Assembly: GCF_900102965.1 (NCBI RefSeq)
Contig: NZ_FNGM01000013.1
Location: 1 to 64,000, forward strand
From: Paenibacillus jilunlii
GTDB taxonomy: Bacteria; Bacillota; Bacilli; Paenibacillales; Paenibacillaceae
DNA: 64,000 nucleotides
Reading direction: 5' to 3'
The notes under the pieces were generated by a model. The model was not told where the DNA came from. It ran no database searches and worked only from the letters and a program-made list of their open reading frames with translations. A program made the translations under genes and the position numbers. Positions 33,288 through 42,173 of this stretch are shown piece after piece; positions within the stretch are counted from its first letter, which is position 1, and each line of letters begins with the position of its first letter.

Positions 33288-33621
33288 CAAAATACGAATC
33301 AAAATCAAGTTTTGTGCGTCATATACTTTATAGAATACAAGCAGCTTCAGTACTAAACTTGTCGTTATTTGTTGTTTCTTTTTGGGCGCCAAGTGATTAC
33401 AATAGAAATATTGTTTATGTGTCAAGGCAGGTTTCCAAGTTTATTCTACAATTAGAATGACCCGAATTCCTGAAAGGGGGGAATTATAACACTGAATCGG
33501 GGCAACCCATACCAGCCAAGAAAAGCCCAGCCATGACTGCCTGGAACACTCCCGGCAAGCATTGAAAATAGATCGCGAGCAATAATATATACATTCCACC
33601 ATAAAGAAGGAATCAAAAATC
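33288..33621. other. Intergenic region before the LCP gene
   Basis: A 334-base AT-rich stretch. No frame here has a ribosome site. A TACAAT at about 33,399-33,404 could be a -10 box, but its -35 partner is poor. I see no riboswitch-like or repeat structure. Confidence 0.4.
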
Positions 33622-34665
33622 ATGAAAAAATTCAGAAAAATGAAAAAAAGATATATCATTCTGATTGCTGCGCTGGTGGTAATCATTGGCGGCGGCTTTC
33701 TGTTCCAAAAACCGCTGGCCGTACTGGCCTTCGATCTTTTTCTGTCGGATCGGGTCGAGGATAAGCTGAAGCAGGAATCCTACCAGCCTCTCGTTAATGA
33801 CGGCACTACTACGGTCAAACCCGAACCGGTTGTTTACAAAAGTGACCCGTTCTCTCTAATGCTGCTGGGGACTGACCAGCGCAAGAATGAGACTGCCCGT
33901 TCGGATACTATGATCTACGCGGTTATCCGTCCGGAGGATTACAAGATCCTGCTCATCTCCATACCGCGGGATACCTACACTGAGATCATTGGACATGACG
34001 ACAATAAAAAGGATAAAATTACGCATGCCTATGCTTTTGGCGGGCAGCAGATGGCCAAGGACACCCTGGAAAACCTGCTCGGGCACGATATTCAATATTA
34101 TGCCACCATTAATTTTCAAGGATTGAAAGATGCGGTAGATGCGATTGGCGGTGTTCCGCTGCCGATCAAAAAAGATATTGTGAACAAAGGCAAGGATCAT
34201 GAAAAATTCACTATTGAAGGCGGCAAGGATAACTATAATGGGGAAGAGGCTCTTAATTACACCCGTTATCGTGAGGACAGCGACTTCAACCGTACCAAAC
34301 GGCAGCAGGTTTTCATTGATGTCGTTGCGAACAAAATGCTGTCGATCAGTCAAATTGGAAATATTCCGGAGCTGCTGGACATTATGGGCGATAACTTTAA
34401 GACGGACATTCAGCCTTCCATGATCATCAGTCTTGCCAAAAAGTTTATGGGCGGCAAGGATATGGACATCTCCAGCTTCACTGTGATGGGTGAGGGTGAA
34501 CGTATCGGCGGGGTTTATTATGATATTGTAGATGAAGAGGACCTGACTGAAGCCAAGGCCATGATTGACAATTGGATGAACGCCAGCACGCCGGTAGATC
34601 AATTAATCGAGCCGGGAAAAGCGCAAAACGCGCTGGAGCCTGCGGCTACAGCCGCAGCGCAGTAA
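33622..34665 (+). CDS. LytR-CpsA-Psr (LCP) family cell-wall polymer ligase
   Basis: A 347-residue enzyme anchored by one N-terminal membrane helix after a basic MKKFRKMKKRY start, with the LCP domain outside. LMLLGTDQRKNETARSDTMI and LISIPRDTYTEI hold the conserved Asp and Arg residues that bind the polyprenyl pyrophosphate; NYTRYREDSDFNRTKRQQ is the third motif. LCP proteins attach teichoic acids or other glycopolymers to peptidoglycan (TagTUV in B. subtilis). An Ala/Gln-rich tail ends the protein. AGAAGGAA precedes the ATG. Confidence 0.92.
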   Translation: MKKFRKMKKRYIILIAALVVIIGGGFLFQKPLAVLAFDLFLSDRVEDKLKQESYQPLVNDGTTTVKPEPVVYKSDPFSLMLLGTDQRKNETARSDTMIYAVIRPEDYKILLISIPRDTYTEIIGHDDNKKDKITHAYAFGGQQMAKDTLENLLGHDIQYYATINFQGLKDAVDAIGGVPLPIKKDIVNKGKDHEKFTIEGGKDNYNGEEALNYTRYREDSDFNRTKRQQVFIDVVANKMLSISQIGNIPELLDIMGDNFKTDIQPSMIISLAKKFMGGKDMDISSFTVMGEGERIGGVYYDIVDEEDLTEAKAMIDNWMNASTPVDQLIEPGKAQNALEPAATAAAQ

Positions 34666-34693
34666 TCCCCCAAAAAAAGAATAAGCAGGAACT

Positions 34694-34726
34694 GCAGCAG
34701 CCATATACAATCTTAATGGCTGCTGC
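34694..34726 (+). terminator. Inverted repeat after the LCP gene, candidate terminator
   Basis: GCAGCAGCCAT (34694-34704) and ATGGCTGCTGC (34716-34726) form a perfect 11-bp stem, but only a weak T tract follows. A TATAAT at 34742-34747 just after it may be the -10 of the CBS gene. Confidence 0.5.
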
Positions 34727-34807
34727 TTACTGTTCTCATGGTATAATGAATTGGAACGGATGATTGGCATAATAATTCCTTCGGAACTCTTTGAGGAGGA
34801 TCAAGAG

Positions 34808-35233
34808 ATGAATATTGCGTTTTTTTTACTTCCGAAACAAGAGGTCGCCTGCGTAACCCTGGATTCAACGCTGCGCCAGACTCTCGAACGGATGGAATTT
34901 CACCGCTATACGGCTGTACCGATTCTGAACCGGAATGGAGAATATGCCGGGACGGTAACGGAAGGCGATCTGCTGTGGTATATGAAGGATTCAGGCGGGG
35001 CGGTGACTTTCGAAAATGCTTCAAAATATCTGCTAAAGGATGTTCCGCTGCGGATGAATAATCTGCCGGTATCCATTGATGCGGATATGGAGGATTTGAT
35101 TAATTTGGCCAAGGTGCAGAACTTTGTGCCTGTGGTTGATGACATGAACCGGTTTATCGGTATTGTCCGCCGGAGTCAGATTATTGAGTATTGCGAGAAG
35201 GTGGTTTCCCGCCAGTCGCAGGAATCGTTATAA
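34808..35233 (+). CDS. CBS-domain protein, possibly a CbpB/DarB-type c-di-AMP receptor
   Basis: A 141-residue protein of two CBS motifs: FHRYTAVPILNRNGEYAGTVTEGDLLWY and VQNFVPVVDDMNRFIGIVRRSQIIEY. Size and layout match small stand-alone CBS proteins such as B. subtilis CbpB (DarB, YkuL), which binds c-di-AMP and controls Rel; that match is by pattern only. The frame opens 19 codons earlier, but the ATG at 34808 has GAGGAGG eight bases upstream. The c-di-AMP phosphodiesterase gene gdpP is 1.4 kb downstream. Confidence 0.75.
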   Translation: MNIAFFLLPKQEVACVTLDSTLRQTLERMEFHRYTAVPILNRNGEYAGTVTEGDLLWYMKDSGGAVTFENASKYLLKDVPLRMNNLPVSIDADMEDLINLAKVQNFVPVVDDMNRFIGIVRRSQIIEYCEKVVSRQSQESL

Positions 35234-35266
35234 CCACTTATTACCGGCAGTTGAGTAAGATGTACC

Positions 35267-35308
35267 AAGGCCTGTATTTCCGGCGGTCACGGAAAGCGGG
35301 CCTTTTTT
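35267..35308 (+). terminator. Terminator after the CBS gene
   Basis: AAGGCC (35267-35272) pairs with GGCCTT (35299-35304) and TTTCCG with CGGAAA inside it, followed by T6. Confidence 0.82.
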
Positions 35309-35411
35309 GAAAGCGCAGCCCTGAATTTCCGGGGCGGTGGACGTCCCGTGTAGCTGGGAAATATTTATGCTATAATTGAGAATAATGTTTTTTGCCGGAG
35401 GTAGAGAGACT

Positions 35412-35723
35412 GTGCCCAATGTGCCGAAGGATCTGGATGTGGCGAAACGCGCCAAAGTAATTGAATGGTTGAAGACTGAAGTAATTGATCAAGTCTCACG
35501 GTTATTTAAAGCGCTCTGGGAAGGCAGCACCGCGCGTGTAGGAGACAGTCTGGCCAGTCTGATCATGAGCTCCTACATTCTGGGACGCAGACTGGGCATC
35601 CCGTACCGCGAGCTCGACGATCTGCTGATTGAGAAGCTCAGAAAGCACAGGCAGGAAGGGCATCAACTGGAAGAATGGTATCAGGATATATCTGCGTTAG
35701 AAGAACATATGCGTAAGAGGTGA
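35412..35723 (+). CDS. MazG-like family protein
   Basis: A 103-residue mostly helical protein, MPNVPKDLDVAKRAKVIEWLK... with IMSSYILGRRLGIPYRELDDLLIEKLRKH. It resembles the short MazG-like family of Firmicutes, related to all-alpha NTP pyrophosphatases; catalytic acidic residues (EWLKTE; ELDD) are sparse, so activity is doubtful. The start is GTG with GGAGGT nine bases upstream, rather than the ATG 36 bases earlier. It is followed within seven bases by the DUF2232 gene. Confidence 0.7.
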   Translation: MPNVPKDLDVAKRAKVIEWLKTEVIDQVSRLFKALWEGSTARVGDSLASLIMSSYILGRRLGIPYRELDDLLIEKLRKHRQEGHQLEEWYQDISALEEHMRKR

Positions 35724-35729
35724 ATACTG

Positions 35730-36647
35730 TTGAAATTTCGCTGGACATCGGTGGCATGGAGCATAGCGTATCTGCTGTTGCTGCTCTCGTTATCAACCCC
35801 ACTGCTCATTATCACTACACTATTTATGATTATACCGGCGGTAGTGCTGTTCACTACTCTGAATACCAAGCAGTTTATTATTCATATTCTGCCTGTATTG
35901 CTGATTGTCGGTCTGATCACACCCGTCTATGTCTTAATAGCGGTCTATTTCTTAATCCCCGCCCTGGTCATGGGACGGTGGTATAAGAAACGCTCTTCAG
36001 CGATGTCCACTCTGCTCGCCGGAATGGTTACCATCCTGGCCGAATTCCTGCTGCTGCTGCTGCTGGGAACAGCATTGTTCAATTTTGACCTTACCACCTA
36101 TGTGAATGATGTGCTGCAGATGGTGAATTCACCGCTATCGGAGCTGGGGGCAAGCAATCCGCTGATGTCCGAATTGAAACTCTCCTCGGAGGACGTAAGT
36201 ACGATTAGCCATATGACTGTCCAGATCATTCCAATGACACTGATCATCAGCTCGTTTATGATAGCTGTGATCACGCATTCCATTGTCCGTCCGATTCTGA
36301 ACAGCATGGAATATGCCGTGCCGCGAATGAAGCCGGCCCGGGAATGGAGACTGCCAAGATCGTTCATCTGGTATTATCTGCTGGGTGTCGTGCTCAGTCT
36401 CGTGTTTGGGGGAGCAGACAGCGGATTTATGCCGATGATTTCGGACAATCTGCTGCCGCTGCTAAGAATTGCTTTTATCATTCAGACCATCGGGTTCCTT
36501 TTCTTCCTGGTCTATGAGCGCAAATGGAGCAAGGTTGTGGCGCTCCTGCTGGCAATCCCGGTGATTCTAATGCCGGGGCTGTGGATTATCGGTATAGTCG
36601 ACCTGGCGTTCCCGCTGCGCGAGCTTGTGACGAAATCGAAACGATAG
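35730..36647 (+). CDS. YybS-like DUF2232 membrane protein
   Basis: A 305-residue integral membrane protein with about eight hydrophobic segments, the layout of the DUF2232 (YybS) family. In B. subtilis yybS lies directly upstream of yybT (gdpP) and rplI, as here. Function is unknown; the family resembles small-molecule transporters. The start is TTG with GAGGTG upstream. It ends 11 bases before gdpP. Confidence 0.82.
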   Translation: MKFRWTSVAWSIAYLLLLLSLSTPLLIITTLFMIIPAVVLFTTLNTKQFIIHILPVLLIVGLITPVYVLIAVYFLIPALVMGRWYKKRSSAMSTLLAGMVTILAEFLLLLLLGTALFNFDLTTYVNDVLQMVNSPLSELGASNPLMSELKLSSEDVSTISHMTVQIIPMTLIISSFMIAVITHSIVRPILNSMEYAVPRMKPAREWRLPRSFIWYYLLGVVLSLVFGGADSGFMPMISDNLLPLLRIAFIIQTIGFLFFLVYERKWSKVVALLLAIPVILMPGLWIIGIVDLAFPLRELVTKSKR

Positions 36648-36658
36648 GGTGAGAGCTC

Positions 36659-38665
36659 ATGCCAAAATTTCTGCAAAGACGCTGGCACGGCTATCATACC
36701 GTATGGGCGTTTATGCTGCTGCTGCTGCTGATTATAGTAGTCAGCTTCTATAACTGGGTTATTGGTGTCGCCAGTCTGTTTCTGGCCGGGACCCTCTGCT
36801 TCTCCATGCTGCAGGCGGAGCTCTCGTTCCGGCGGAATCTGGTGGAATATATCAATGGGCTATCCTTTCGAATTAAGCGGGTTGAGGGTGAAGCGGTCAG
36901 TATGCTTCCGCTGGGCATTATCCTGTACAGTGAGGACCGTAAAGTAGAATGGAACAACCGCAGCGCTGGTGATATTTTTTCACGGAAGTCTTTGGTCGGA
37001 GAAGAAATTGAGGAACTGCTGCCTGATGTTATGCCTTCCGCGGCTGGACATGTACCGGTCAAACGGGAAACTTCCAAAGAAAATGCACTGAAGGAGATCC
37101 GTAAGGAAATAGCAGTGGATGAACGCCATTATCAGGTGGTAATCATCCCCAGCGAGCGGCTGCTGTATCTGTATGATATTACTGAGCTTGTGGTGCTGCG
37201 CGAACGGTACGAGGAAGAAAAGCTCGCGATCGGCATTGTGATGATGGATAATCTTGATGAAGCGGCCCAAGGCATGGACGATCAGCAGCGCACGTCCCTG
37301 ATCGCTAAGGTGGCCAGCGAGATTACGGAGTGGAGCAAGCAGTATGAAGTGTACCTGCGCCGGCTGTCTTCGGAGCGGTATCTTATGCTGCTCAATCACC
37401 GCAGCCTGCAGGCGCTCGAAGAAAGCCGGTTCGTGATTCTGGATGAGGTGCGGGAAATGACCGCAGATCTCAAGGTGCCGATGACGCTGTCCATCGGACT
37501 CGCCTATGGTTCGGAGTCTGCCAGTGAGCTCGGGGCGCTGGCACAGTCCAGCCTGGACATGGCTCTCGGCCGGGGCGGAGACCAGGCGGCCGTGAAGGCA
37601 GGCCAGCGGCTGTCCTTCTATGGCGGCAAGAGCAATGCCGCGGAGAAGCGCACAAGAGTGCGGGCCCGTGTTATTGCGCACGCCTTGCGCGATCTGATGC
37701 AGGAAAGTGACCGGGTCCTGATCATGGGCCACCGGACGCCTGATATCGATGCTGTAGGGGCTGCGATTGGTCTGCTTAAGGCGGCCCAGATGTACAATGT
37801 GGAAGCTAACATTGTGATGGAGACACCGAATCCTTCCATCACCCGGATGATGGAGCAGATCCGCCGGGATGAAGAGCTGAACAAATCCTTTATCTCTACG
37901 GAACAAGCACTCCAGGTCATGACGGAGCACACGCTGCTGATTGTGGTGGATACCCATAAGGCATCCATGACCATGGAGCCGCGGCTGGTGCAGTATGCCA
38001 GCCGGATTGTAGTTGTAGACCATCACCGCAGAGGTGAGGAGTTCATAAACGATGCTGTGCTGGTCTATCTGGAGCCATATGCCTCGTCTACCTGTGAGCT
38101 GGTAACAGAGCTGTTGCAGTACATTCATGACAAGATCAAGCTCAGCCCGCTGGAAGCTACGATGCTGCTCGCCGGAATTACAGTAGACACCAAGCATTTT
38201 GCGCTTCACACCGGCTCCAGAACCTTTGAAGCCGCAGGGTTTCTACGCCGGGTCGGGGCGGATACGATTCTGATTCAGCGGATGCTGAAGGAGGATCTGC
38301 AAGAGTATATTTCCAAAGCGGAAATTATCAAACATGCCCGGATGGTGTATGATCATATAGCGCTTGTTGTGACGGAGCCGGGAATGAAGATTCCGCAGCT
38401 GCTCATTGCCCAGACGGCGGATACACTGCTGGGTATGACGAACGTGGTGGCTTCATTTGTCATCAGCGAGCGGCCTGACGGCCTTATTGGCATCAGCGCC
38501 CGGTCGCTCGGGCGGATGAATGTGCAGGTGGTTATGGAAAAGCTGGGGGGCGGCGGCCACTTGTCCAACGCCGCCGTACAGCTTGAAGGAACAAGCAAGG
38601 AAGCAGAAGCCAGACTGCTTGCAGTACTGGCCGAAATTGAAGCGAAAGAGGGGCTGTTCGAATGA
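36659..38665 (+). CDS. gdpP: c-di-AMP phosphodiesterase GdpP (YybT)
   Basis: A 668-residue membrane phosphodiesterase. Two N-terminal membrane helices are followed by a PAS domain (about 85-190), a degenerate GGDEF domain (about 190-310, no GGDEF motif) and a DHH-DHHA1 module. IMGHRTPDIDAVGAA, VVDTHKASM and VVVDHHRRGE are the DHH metal motifs, and GGGGHLSNAA is the DHHA1 signature. It cleaves c-di-AMP to pApA, so it sets potassium and cell-wall homeostasis and beta-lactam tolerance. Its stop overlaps the rplI start by four bases. Confidence 0.96.
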   Translation: MPKFLQRRWHGYHTVWAFMLLLLLIIVVSFYNWVIGVASLFLAGTLCFSMLQAELSFRRNLVEYINGLSFRIKRVEGEAVSMLPLGIILYSEDRKVEWNNRSAGDIFSRKSLVGEEIEELLPDVMPSAAGHVPVKRETSKENALKEIRKEIAVDERHYQVVIIPSERLLYLYDITELVVLRERYEEEKLAIGIVMMDNLDEAAQGMDDQQRTSLIAKVASEITEWSKQYEVYLRRLSSERYLMLLNHRSLQALEESRFVILDEVREMTADLKVPMTLSIGLAYGSESASELGALAQSSLDMALGRGGDQAAVKAGQRLSFYGGKSNAAEKRTRVRARVIAHALRDLMQESDRVLIMGHRTPDIDAVGAAIGLLKAAQMYNVEANIVMETPNPSITRMMEQIRRDEELNKSFISTEQALQVMTEHTLLIVVDTHKASMTMEPRLVQYASRIVVVDHHRRGEEFINDAVLVYLEPYASSTCELVTELLQYIHDKIKLSPLEATMLLAGITVDTKHFALHTGSRTFEAAGFLRRVGADTILIQRMLKEDLQEYISKAEIIKHARMVYDHIALVVTEPGMKIPQLLIAQTADTLLGMTNVVASFVISERPDGLIGISARSLGRMNVQVVMEKLGGGGHLSNAAVQLEGTSKEAEARLLAVLAEIEAKEGLFE

Positions 38666-39108
38666 AGGTCATTTTCATAAAAGATGTTAAGGGTCAAGGC
38701 AAGAAAGGGCAAGTCAAAGAGGTATCAGAGGGTTATGCAGCCAACTTCCTGCTGCCGCGGGGGTTGGTTCGCCCGGCTACGGAAGGCAATGTCAAGACGC
38801 TGGAGAATCAGGCGGCTGCAGAACAGCGCCGCAAGGATCAGGAGAAAGAGGAAGCGGTTCAGCTGGGCAAGAAGCTTGACGAGCTGACGCTGACGCTGAA
38901 GGCCAAAGCTGGCGAAGGCGGCCGGCTGTTCGGTGCCATTACCAGCAAGCAGATCGGTGAAACTCTGGCAGCTGCCCACGGCATCACAATTGACAAACGC
39001 AAAATTGAACTGAGTGATTCAATCCGCCATGTGGGTACATTTCAGGTAGCGGTGAAGCTGCATACTGAAGTAAAGGCTAACCTCACGGTTCAGGTAACGG
39101 AGGAGTAA
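38662..39108 (+). CDS. rplI: 50S ribosomal protein L9
   Basis: A 148-residue L9: MKVIFIKDVKGQGKKGQ and VSEGYAANFLLPRGLV form the N-terminal rRNA-binding domain, then a long connecting helix (QAAAEQRRKDQEKEEAVQLG) and the C-terminal domain with GRLFGAITSKQIG. Overlap with gdpP and a one-base gap to dnaB indicate one transcript. Confidence 0.97.
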   Translation: MKVIFIKDVKGQGKKGQVKEVSEGYAANFLLPRGLVRPATEGNVKTLENQAAAEQRRKDQEKEEAVQLGKKLDELTLTLKAKAGEGGRLFGAITSKQIGETLAAAHGITIDKRKIELSDSIRHVGTFQVAVKLHTEVKANLTVQVTEE

Positions 39109-39109
39109 G

Positions 39110-40471
39110 ATGGGTGGAGATCTCTTTTTCGATCGGATTCCCCCGCAGAACCTGGAGGCGGAACAGGCCGTAATCGGTGCTGTGCTCCTGCAGGATGAAG
39201 CGCTGATTACGGCGATGGAGCGGGTGAATACCGAAGACTTCTACGATAAACCGCATCAGATGATATTTGAAGCGATGGTGCAGCTCGGAGAAGAGAGCCA
39301 GCCGATTGACCTGGTTACACTGACGTCCAGACTGCAGGACAAGGGACAGCTTGAGGATATCGGCGGAGTGAGCTATCTGGCGAAGCTGGCGCATGCGGTG
39401 CCGACTGCAGCCAACGTCGATTATTATGCCCAAATCATTGAAGAAAAGGCGATGCTGCGCCGGCTCATCCGTACAGCCACTCAGATTGTCAGTGAGGGTT
39501 ATACCGGCGGAGAAGATGTAGCTAATATGCTGAGTGATGCCGAGCGGCGGATTCTGGAAATCTCCAACCGGCGCAGCGGCAGCGGATTTATTGCGATCCG
39601 TGATGTACTCATGCAGGTGTTTGACCGTGTAGAATTGCTTCATCAGAATAAGGGCGGCACTTCAGGAATTCCTACCGGCTTCGTAGATCTTGATCATATG
39701 ACCAACGGCTTTCAGCGCAATGACCTGATTATTGTGGCTGCCCGTCCTTCTGTAGGAAAAACAGCGTTTGCGCTGAATATTGCCCAGAATGTAGCGGTGC
39801 GGGCCAAAGAGACTGTAGCTATCTTTAGCCTGGAAATGTCGGCGCCGCAGCTGGTTCAGCGTATGATATGTGCCGAAGCCAATCTGGATGCCAATATTAT
39901 GCGTACCGGTGACTTCAAAAGCGATGATGACTGGTCGAAGCTGACGATGGGCATTCAGTCGTTGTCCGAGGCAGAAATCTATATTGATGATACTCCCGGT
40001 GTTACAGTTACGGATATCCGGGCCAAATGCCGCAGACTGAAGAAGGAAAAGGGCCTCGGCATGATCGTCATCGACTATTTGCAGCTCATCCAGGGGCGCG
40101 GCAAGGCCGGCGAGAACCGCCAGCAGGAAGTATCGGAGATCTCCCGTACCCTGAAGCAGATCGCCCGTGAGCTCGATGTTCCGGTCATTGCCCTGTCCCA
40201 GCTCAGCCGTGGTGTAGAGCAGCGTCAGGATAAACGTCCGATGATGAGTGACCTTCGTGAATCCGGTTCGATCGAGCAGGATGCCGATATCGTGGCCTTC
40301 TTATACCGTGATGATTATTATAATCAGGATACCGAGAAGAAAAATATTATCGAAATTATTATTGCCAAACAGCGTAATGGTCCCGTAGGCACCGTAGAAC
40401 TTGTGTTCCTGAAAAATTTCAACAAGTTCGTCAACTACGAGCGTGCCCATAACGAACCGTTTGCAGGTTAG
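39110..40471 (+). CDS. dnaB: Replicative DNA helicase DnaB-type
   Basis: A 453-residue hexameric RecA-fold helicase (called DnaC in B. subtilis). The N-terminal primase-binding domain opens with RIPPQNLEAEQAVIGAVLLQ. Walker A is ARPSVGKTAFALNIAQ, Walker B is IVIDYLQLIQG, and the arginine-finger and sensor region is RESGSIEQDADIVAFLYRDD. No intein is present. rplI-dnaB-purA order matches Bacillales. Confidence 0.97.
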   Translation: MGGDLFFDRIPPQNLEAEQAVIGAVLLQDEALITAMERVNTEDFYDKPHQMIFEAMVQLGEESQPIDLVTLTSRLQDKGQLEDIGGVSYLAKLAHAVPTAANVDYYAQIIEEKAMLRRLIRTATQIVSEGYTGGEDVANMLSDAERRILEISNRRSGSGFIAIRDVLMQVFDRVELLHQNKGGTSGIPTGFVDLDHMTNGFQRNDLIIVAARPSVGKTAFALNIAQNVAVRAKETVAIFSLEMSAPQLVQRMICAEANLDANIMRTGDFKSDDDWSKLTMGIQSLSEAEIYIDDTPGVTVTDIRAKCRRLKKEKGLGMIVIDYLQLIQGRGKAGENRQQEVSEISRTLKQIARELDVPVIALSQLSRGVEQRQDKRPMMSDLRESGSIEQDADIVAFLYRDDYYNQDTEKKNIIEIIIAKQRNGPVGTVELVFLKNFNKFVNYERAHNEPFAG

Positions 40472-40485
40472 GCAGTTTTCGCACA

Positions 40486-40529
40486 ATATCCGAACGATCA
40501 CACATTTCCTCGTGGGATCGTTCGTTTTT
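40486..40529 (+). promoter_or_regulatory. Overlapping dnaB terminator and inverted PurBox pair upstream of purA
   Basis: CGAACGATC (40491-40499) and GATCGTTCG (40516-40524) form a 9-bp stem followed by T5, a fair intrinsic terminator for dnaB. The same bases read as two inverted PurBoxes: ATATCCGAACGAT (40486-40498) matches AWWWCCGAACWWT at 12 of 13 positions, and the complement of 40517-40529 matches at 11 of 13. PurR of Bacillales binds such inverted pairs at purA. The purA -35 starts three bases later. Confidence 0.65.
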
Positions 40530-40531
40530 AT

Positions 40532-40560
40532 TTGACTTTAAAAAGTCCCGCTGTTACACT
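40532..40560 (+). promoter_or_regulatory. purA promoter
   Basis: TTGACT (40532-40537), 17 bases, TACACT (40555-40560). It lies directly downstream of the PurBox pair, giving a leader of about 118 bases. Confidence 0.7.
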
Positions 40561-40684
40561 GGTTATTGTGCTTTAGCGGGTTAAACTGCTGGGCGTCCGG
40601 AGGGCTGCGTACATAAGAAAAACGTACAGAGCCCATATTATGAAAAATAATGGTGCTAAAGCGAGCACCTACGGAGGAATGAAC

Positions 40685-41971
40685 ATGTCAACGGTAGTCG
40701 TCGTGGGAACACAATGGGGAGACGAAGGCAAAGGCAAGATCACGGATTTTCTGGCAGAAAGCGCAGATGTGGTCGCCCGGTATCAAGGGGGTAACAATGC
40801 CGGTCACACGATTCTGATTGACGGGAAGAAATTCAAGCTGAGCTTGATTCCATCAGGCGTATTTTACAAAGAGAAAACTTGTGTCATCGGCAACGGAATG
40901 GTTATCAACCCTGAGGCTCTGATTCAAGAAATTAATTATATTCATGAGAATGGCTTTGACACCAAAAATCTGGTGATCAGTGACCGTGCCCATGTCATCA
41001 TGCCATATCATATGCTGCTGGATGCACTGGAAGAGGACCGCAAAGGCCCGAATAAGATCGGTACTACCCGTAAGGGGATTGGCCCGGCTTACATGGATAA
41101 GGCTGCCCGCAACGGCATCCGTATTGCCGATCTGATGGATGCAGAGGAATTCGAGCTGAGACTGCGCCACTTGATGGAAGAAAAGAACCAGGTGATCACA
41201 CAGGTATACGGAGGGGAAGCGCTGGATGTCGAAGAAGTTCTGACCAAATACCTGGAGTATGCAGAAGTACTCCGCAGCTATGTTACGGATACCTCTGTAG
41301 TGCTGAATGAGGCGATTGATGCCAATTCCAGAGTGCTGTTCGAAGGTGCGCAAGGCGTCATGCTTGATATCGACCAAGGAACATATCCGTTTGTGACTTC
41401 ATCCAATCCGTCTGCAGGCGGAGTCTGCATCGGTTCCGGTGTAGGTCCATCCAAGATTCAACAGGTTATTGGTGTAGCCAAGTCGTATACTACCCGCGTT
41501 GGCGATGGCCCGTTCCCTACGGAACTGAATGATTCTGTCGGCGACTATATCCGTGAGACTGGACATGAGTACGGCACAGTTACAGGACGTGCCCGCCGTG
41601 TAGGCTGGTTTGACAGCGTAGTGGTGCGTCATGCCCGCCGTGTCAGCGGAATTACCGGTCTGTCTCTGAATTCGCTGGACGTTCTCAGCGGCTTGGAAAC
41701 CGTGAAGATCTGCACAGGCTATAAATACCGTGGAGAAGTCATCACCCACTATCCGGCCTCACTGAAAATGCTGGCGGAATGCGAAGCGGTCTATGAGGAG
41801 CTTCCAGGCTGGAGTGAGGATATCACTTCGGCGAAGACGCTGGAAGACCTGCCGGCAAATACACGGAAATATGTGGAACGGGTATCAGAGCTTACAGGCA
41901 TCCCGATCTCAATTTTCTCTGTAGGGCGCAATCGCGAGCAGACCAATCAAGTACTCCCGATCTATATCTAG
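40685..41971 (+). CDS. purA: Adenylosuccinate synthetase
   Basis: A 428-residue GTP-dependent enzyme joining IMP and aspartate, the first step from IMP to AMP. VVVGTQWGDEGKGKITD is the GTP and IMP-binding start, with the catalytic Asp and Lys. GTTRKGIGPAY, QGVMLDIDQGTYPFVTSSN and GRARRVGWFD follow. The frame opens 15 codons earlier; ATG 40685 is chosen because GGAGG lies seven bases before it and the family starts here. A PurR-type operator and its own promoter precede it. Confidence 0.97.
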   Translation: MSTVVVVGTQWGDEGKGKITDFLAESADVVARYQGGNNAGHTILIDGKKFKLSLIPSGVFYKEKTCVIGNGMVINPEALIQEINYIHENGFDTKNLVISDRAHVIMPYHMLLDALEEDRKGPNKIGTTRKGIGPAYMDKAARNGIRIADLMDAEEFELRLRHLMEEKNQVITQVYGGEALDVEEVLTKYLEYAEVLRSYVTDTSVVLNEAIDANSRVLFEGAQGVMLDIDQGTYPFVTSSNPSAGGVCIGSGVGPSKIQQVIGVAKSYTTRVGDGPFPTELNDSVGDYIRETGHEYGTVTGRARRVGWFDSVVVRHARRVSGITGLSLNSLDVLSGLETVKICTGYKYRGEVITHYPASLKMLAECEAVYEELPGWSEDITSAKTLEDLPANTRKYVERVSELTGIPISIFSVGRNREQTNQVLPIYI

Positions 41972-41996
41972 GTTGAGTATTTCTTTTACCCTTTGA

Positions 41997-42024
41997 GGGG
42001 CCTCAGTTGAGGCTCCTTTTTTTG
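41997..42024 (+). terminator. purA terminator
   Basis: GGGGCCTCA (41997-42005), loop GT, TGAGGCTCC (42008-42016), then T7. Confidence 0.88.
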
Positions 42025-42173
42025 TGCGCCCTGCGTGGTGCAAGCCAGGTAGTCTCTTTATCCGCCAGACGTTTCCCAGCCTCTATTCTAGTCAATACTG
42101 GAAGAATAGAAGAACCAAAGGTTCGATTCTCCGGAGATTGGCAATGAACTGAAGAAGTAAGGGAGAGATGAAG

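Noticed and set aside
33224..33460. A 78-codon frame after the peptide-binding protein
   Set aside because: It contains the terminator, and there is no ribosome site.
36980..38209. A 409-codon minus-strand frame opposite gdpP
   Set aside because: It mirrors the codon pattern of gdpP, has no start signal, and the product is His/Gln-rich without a fold.
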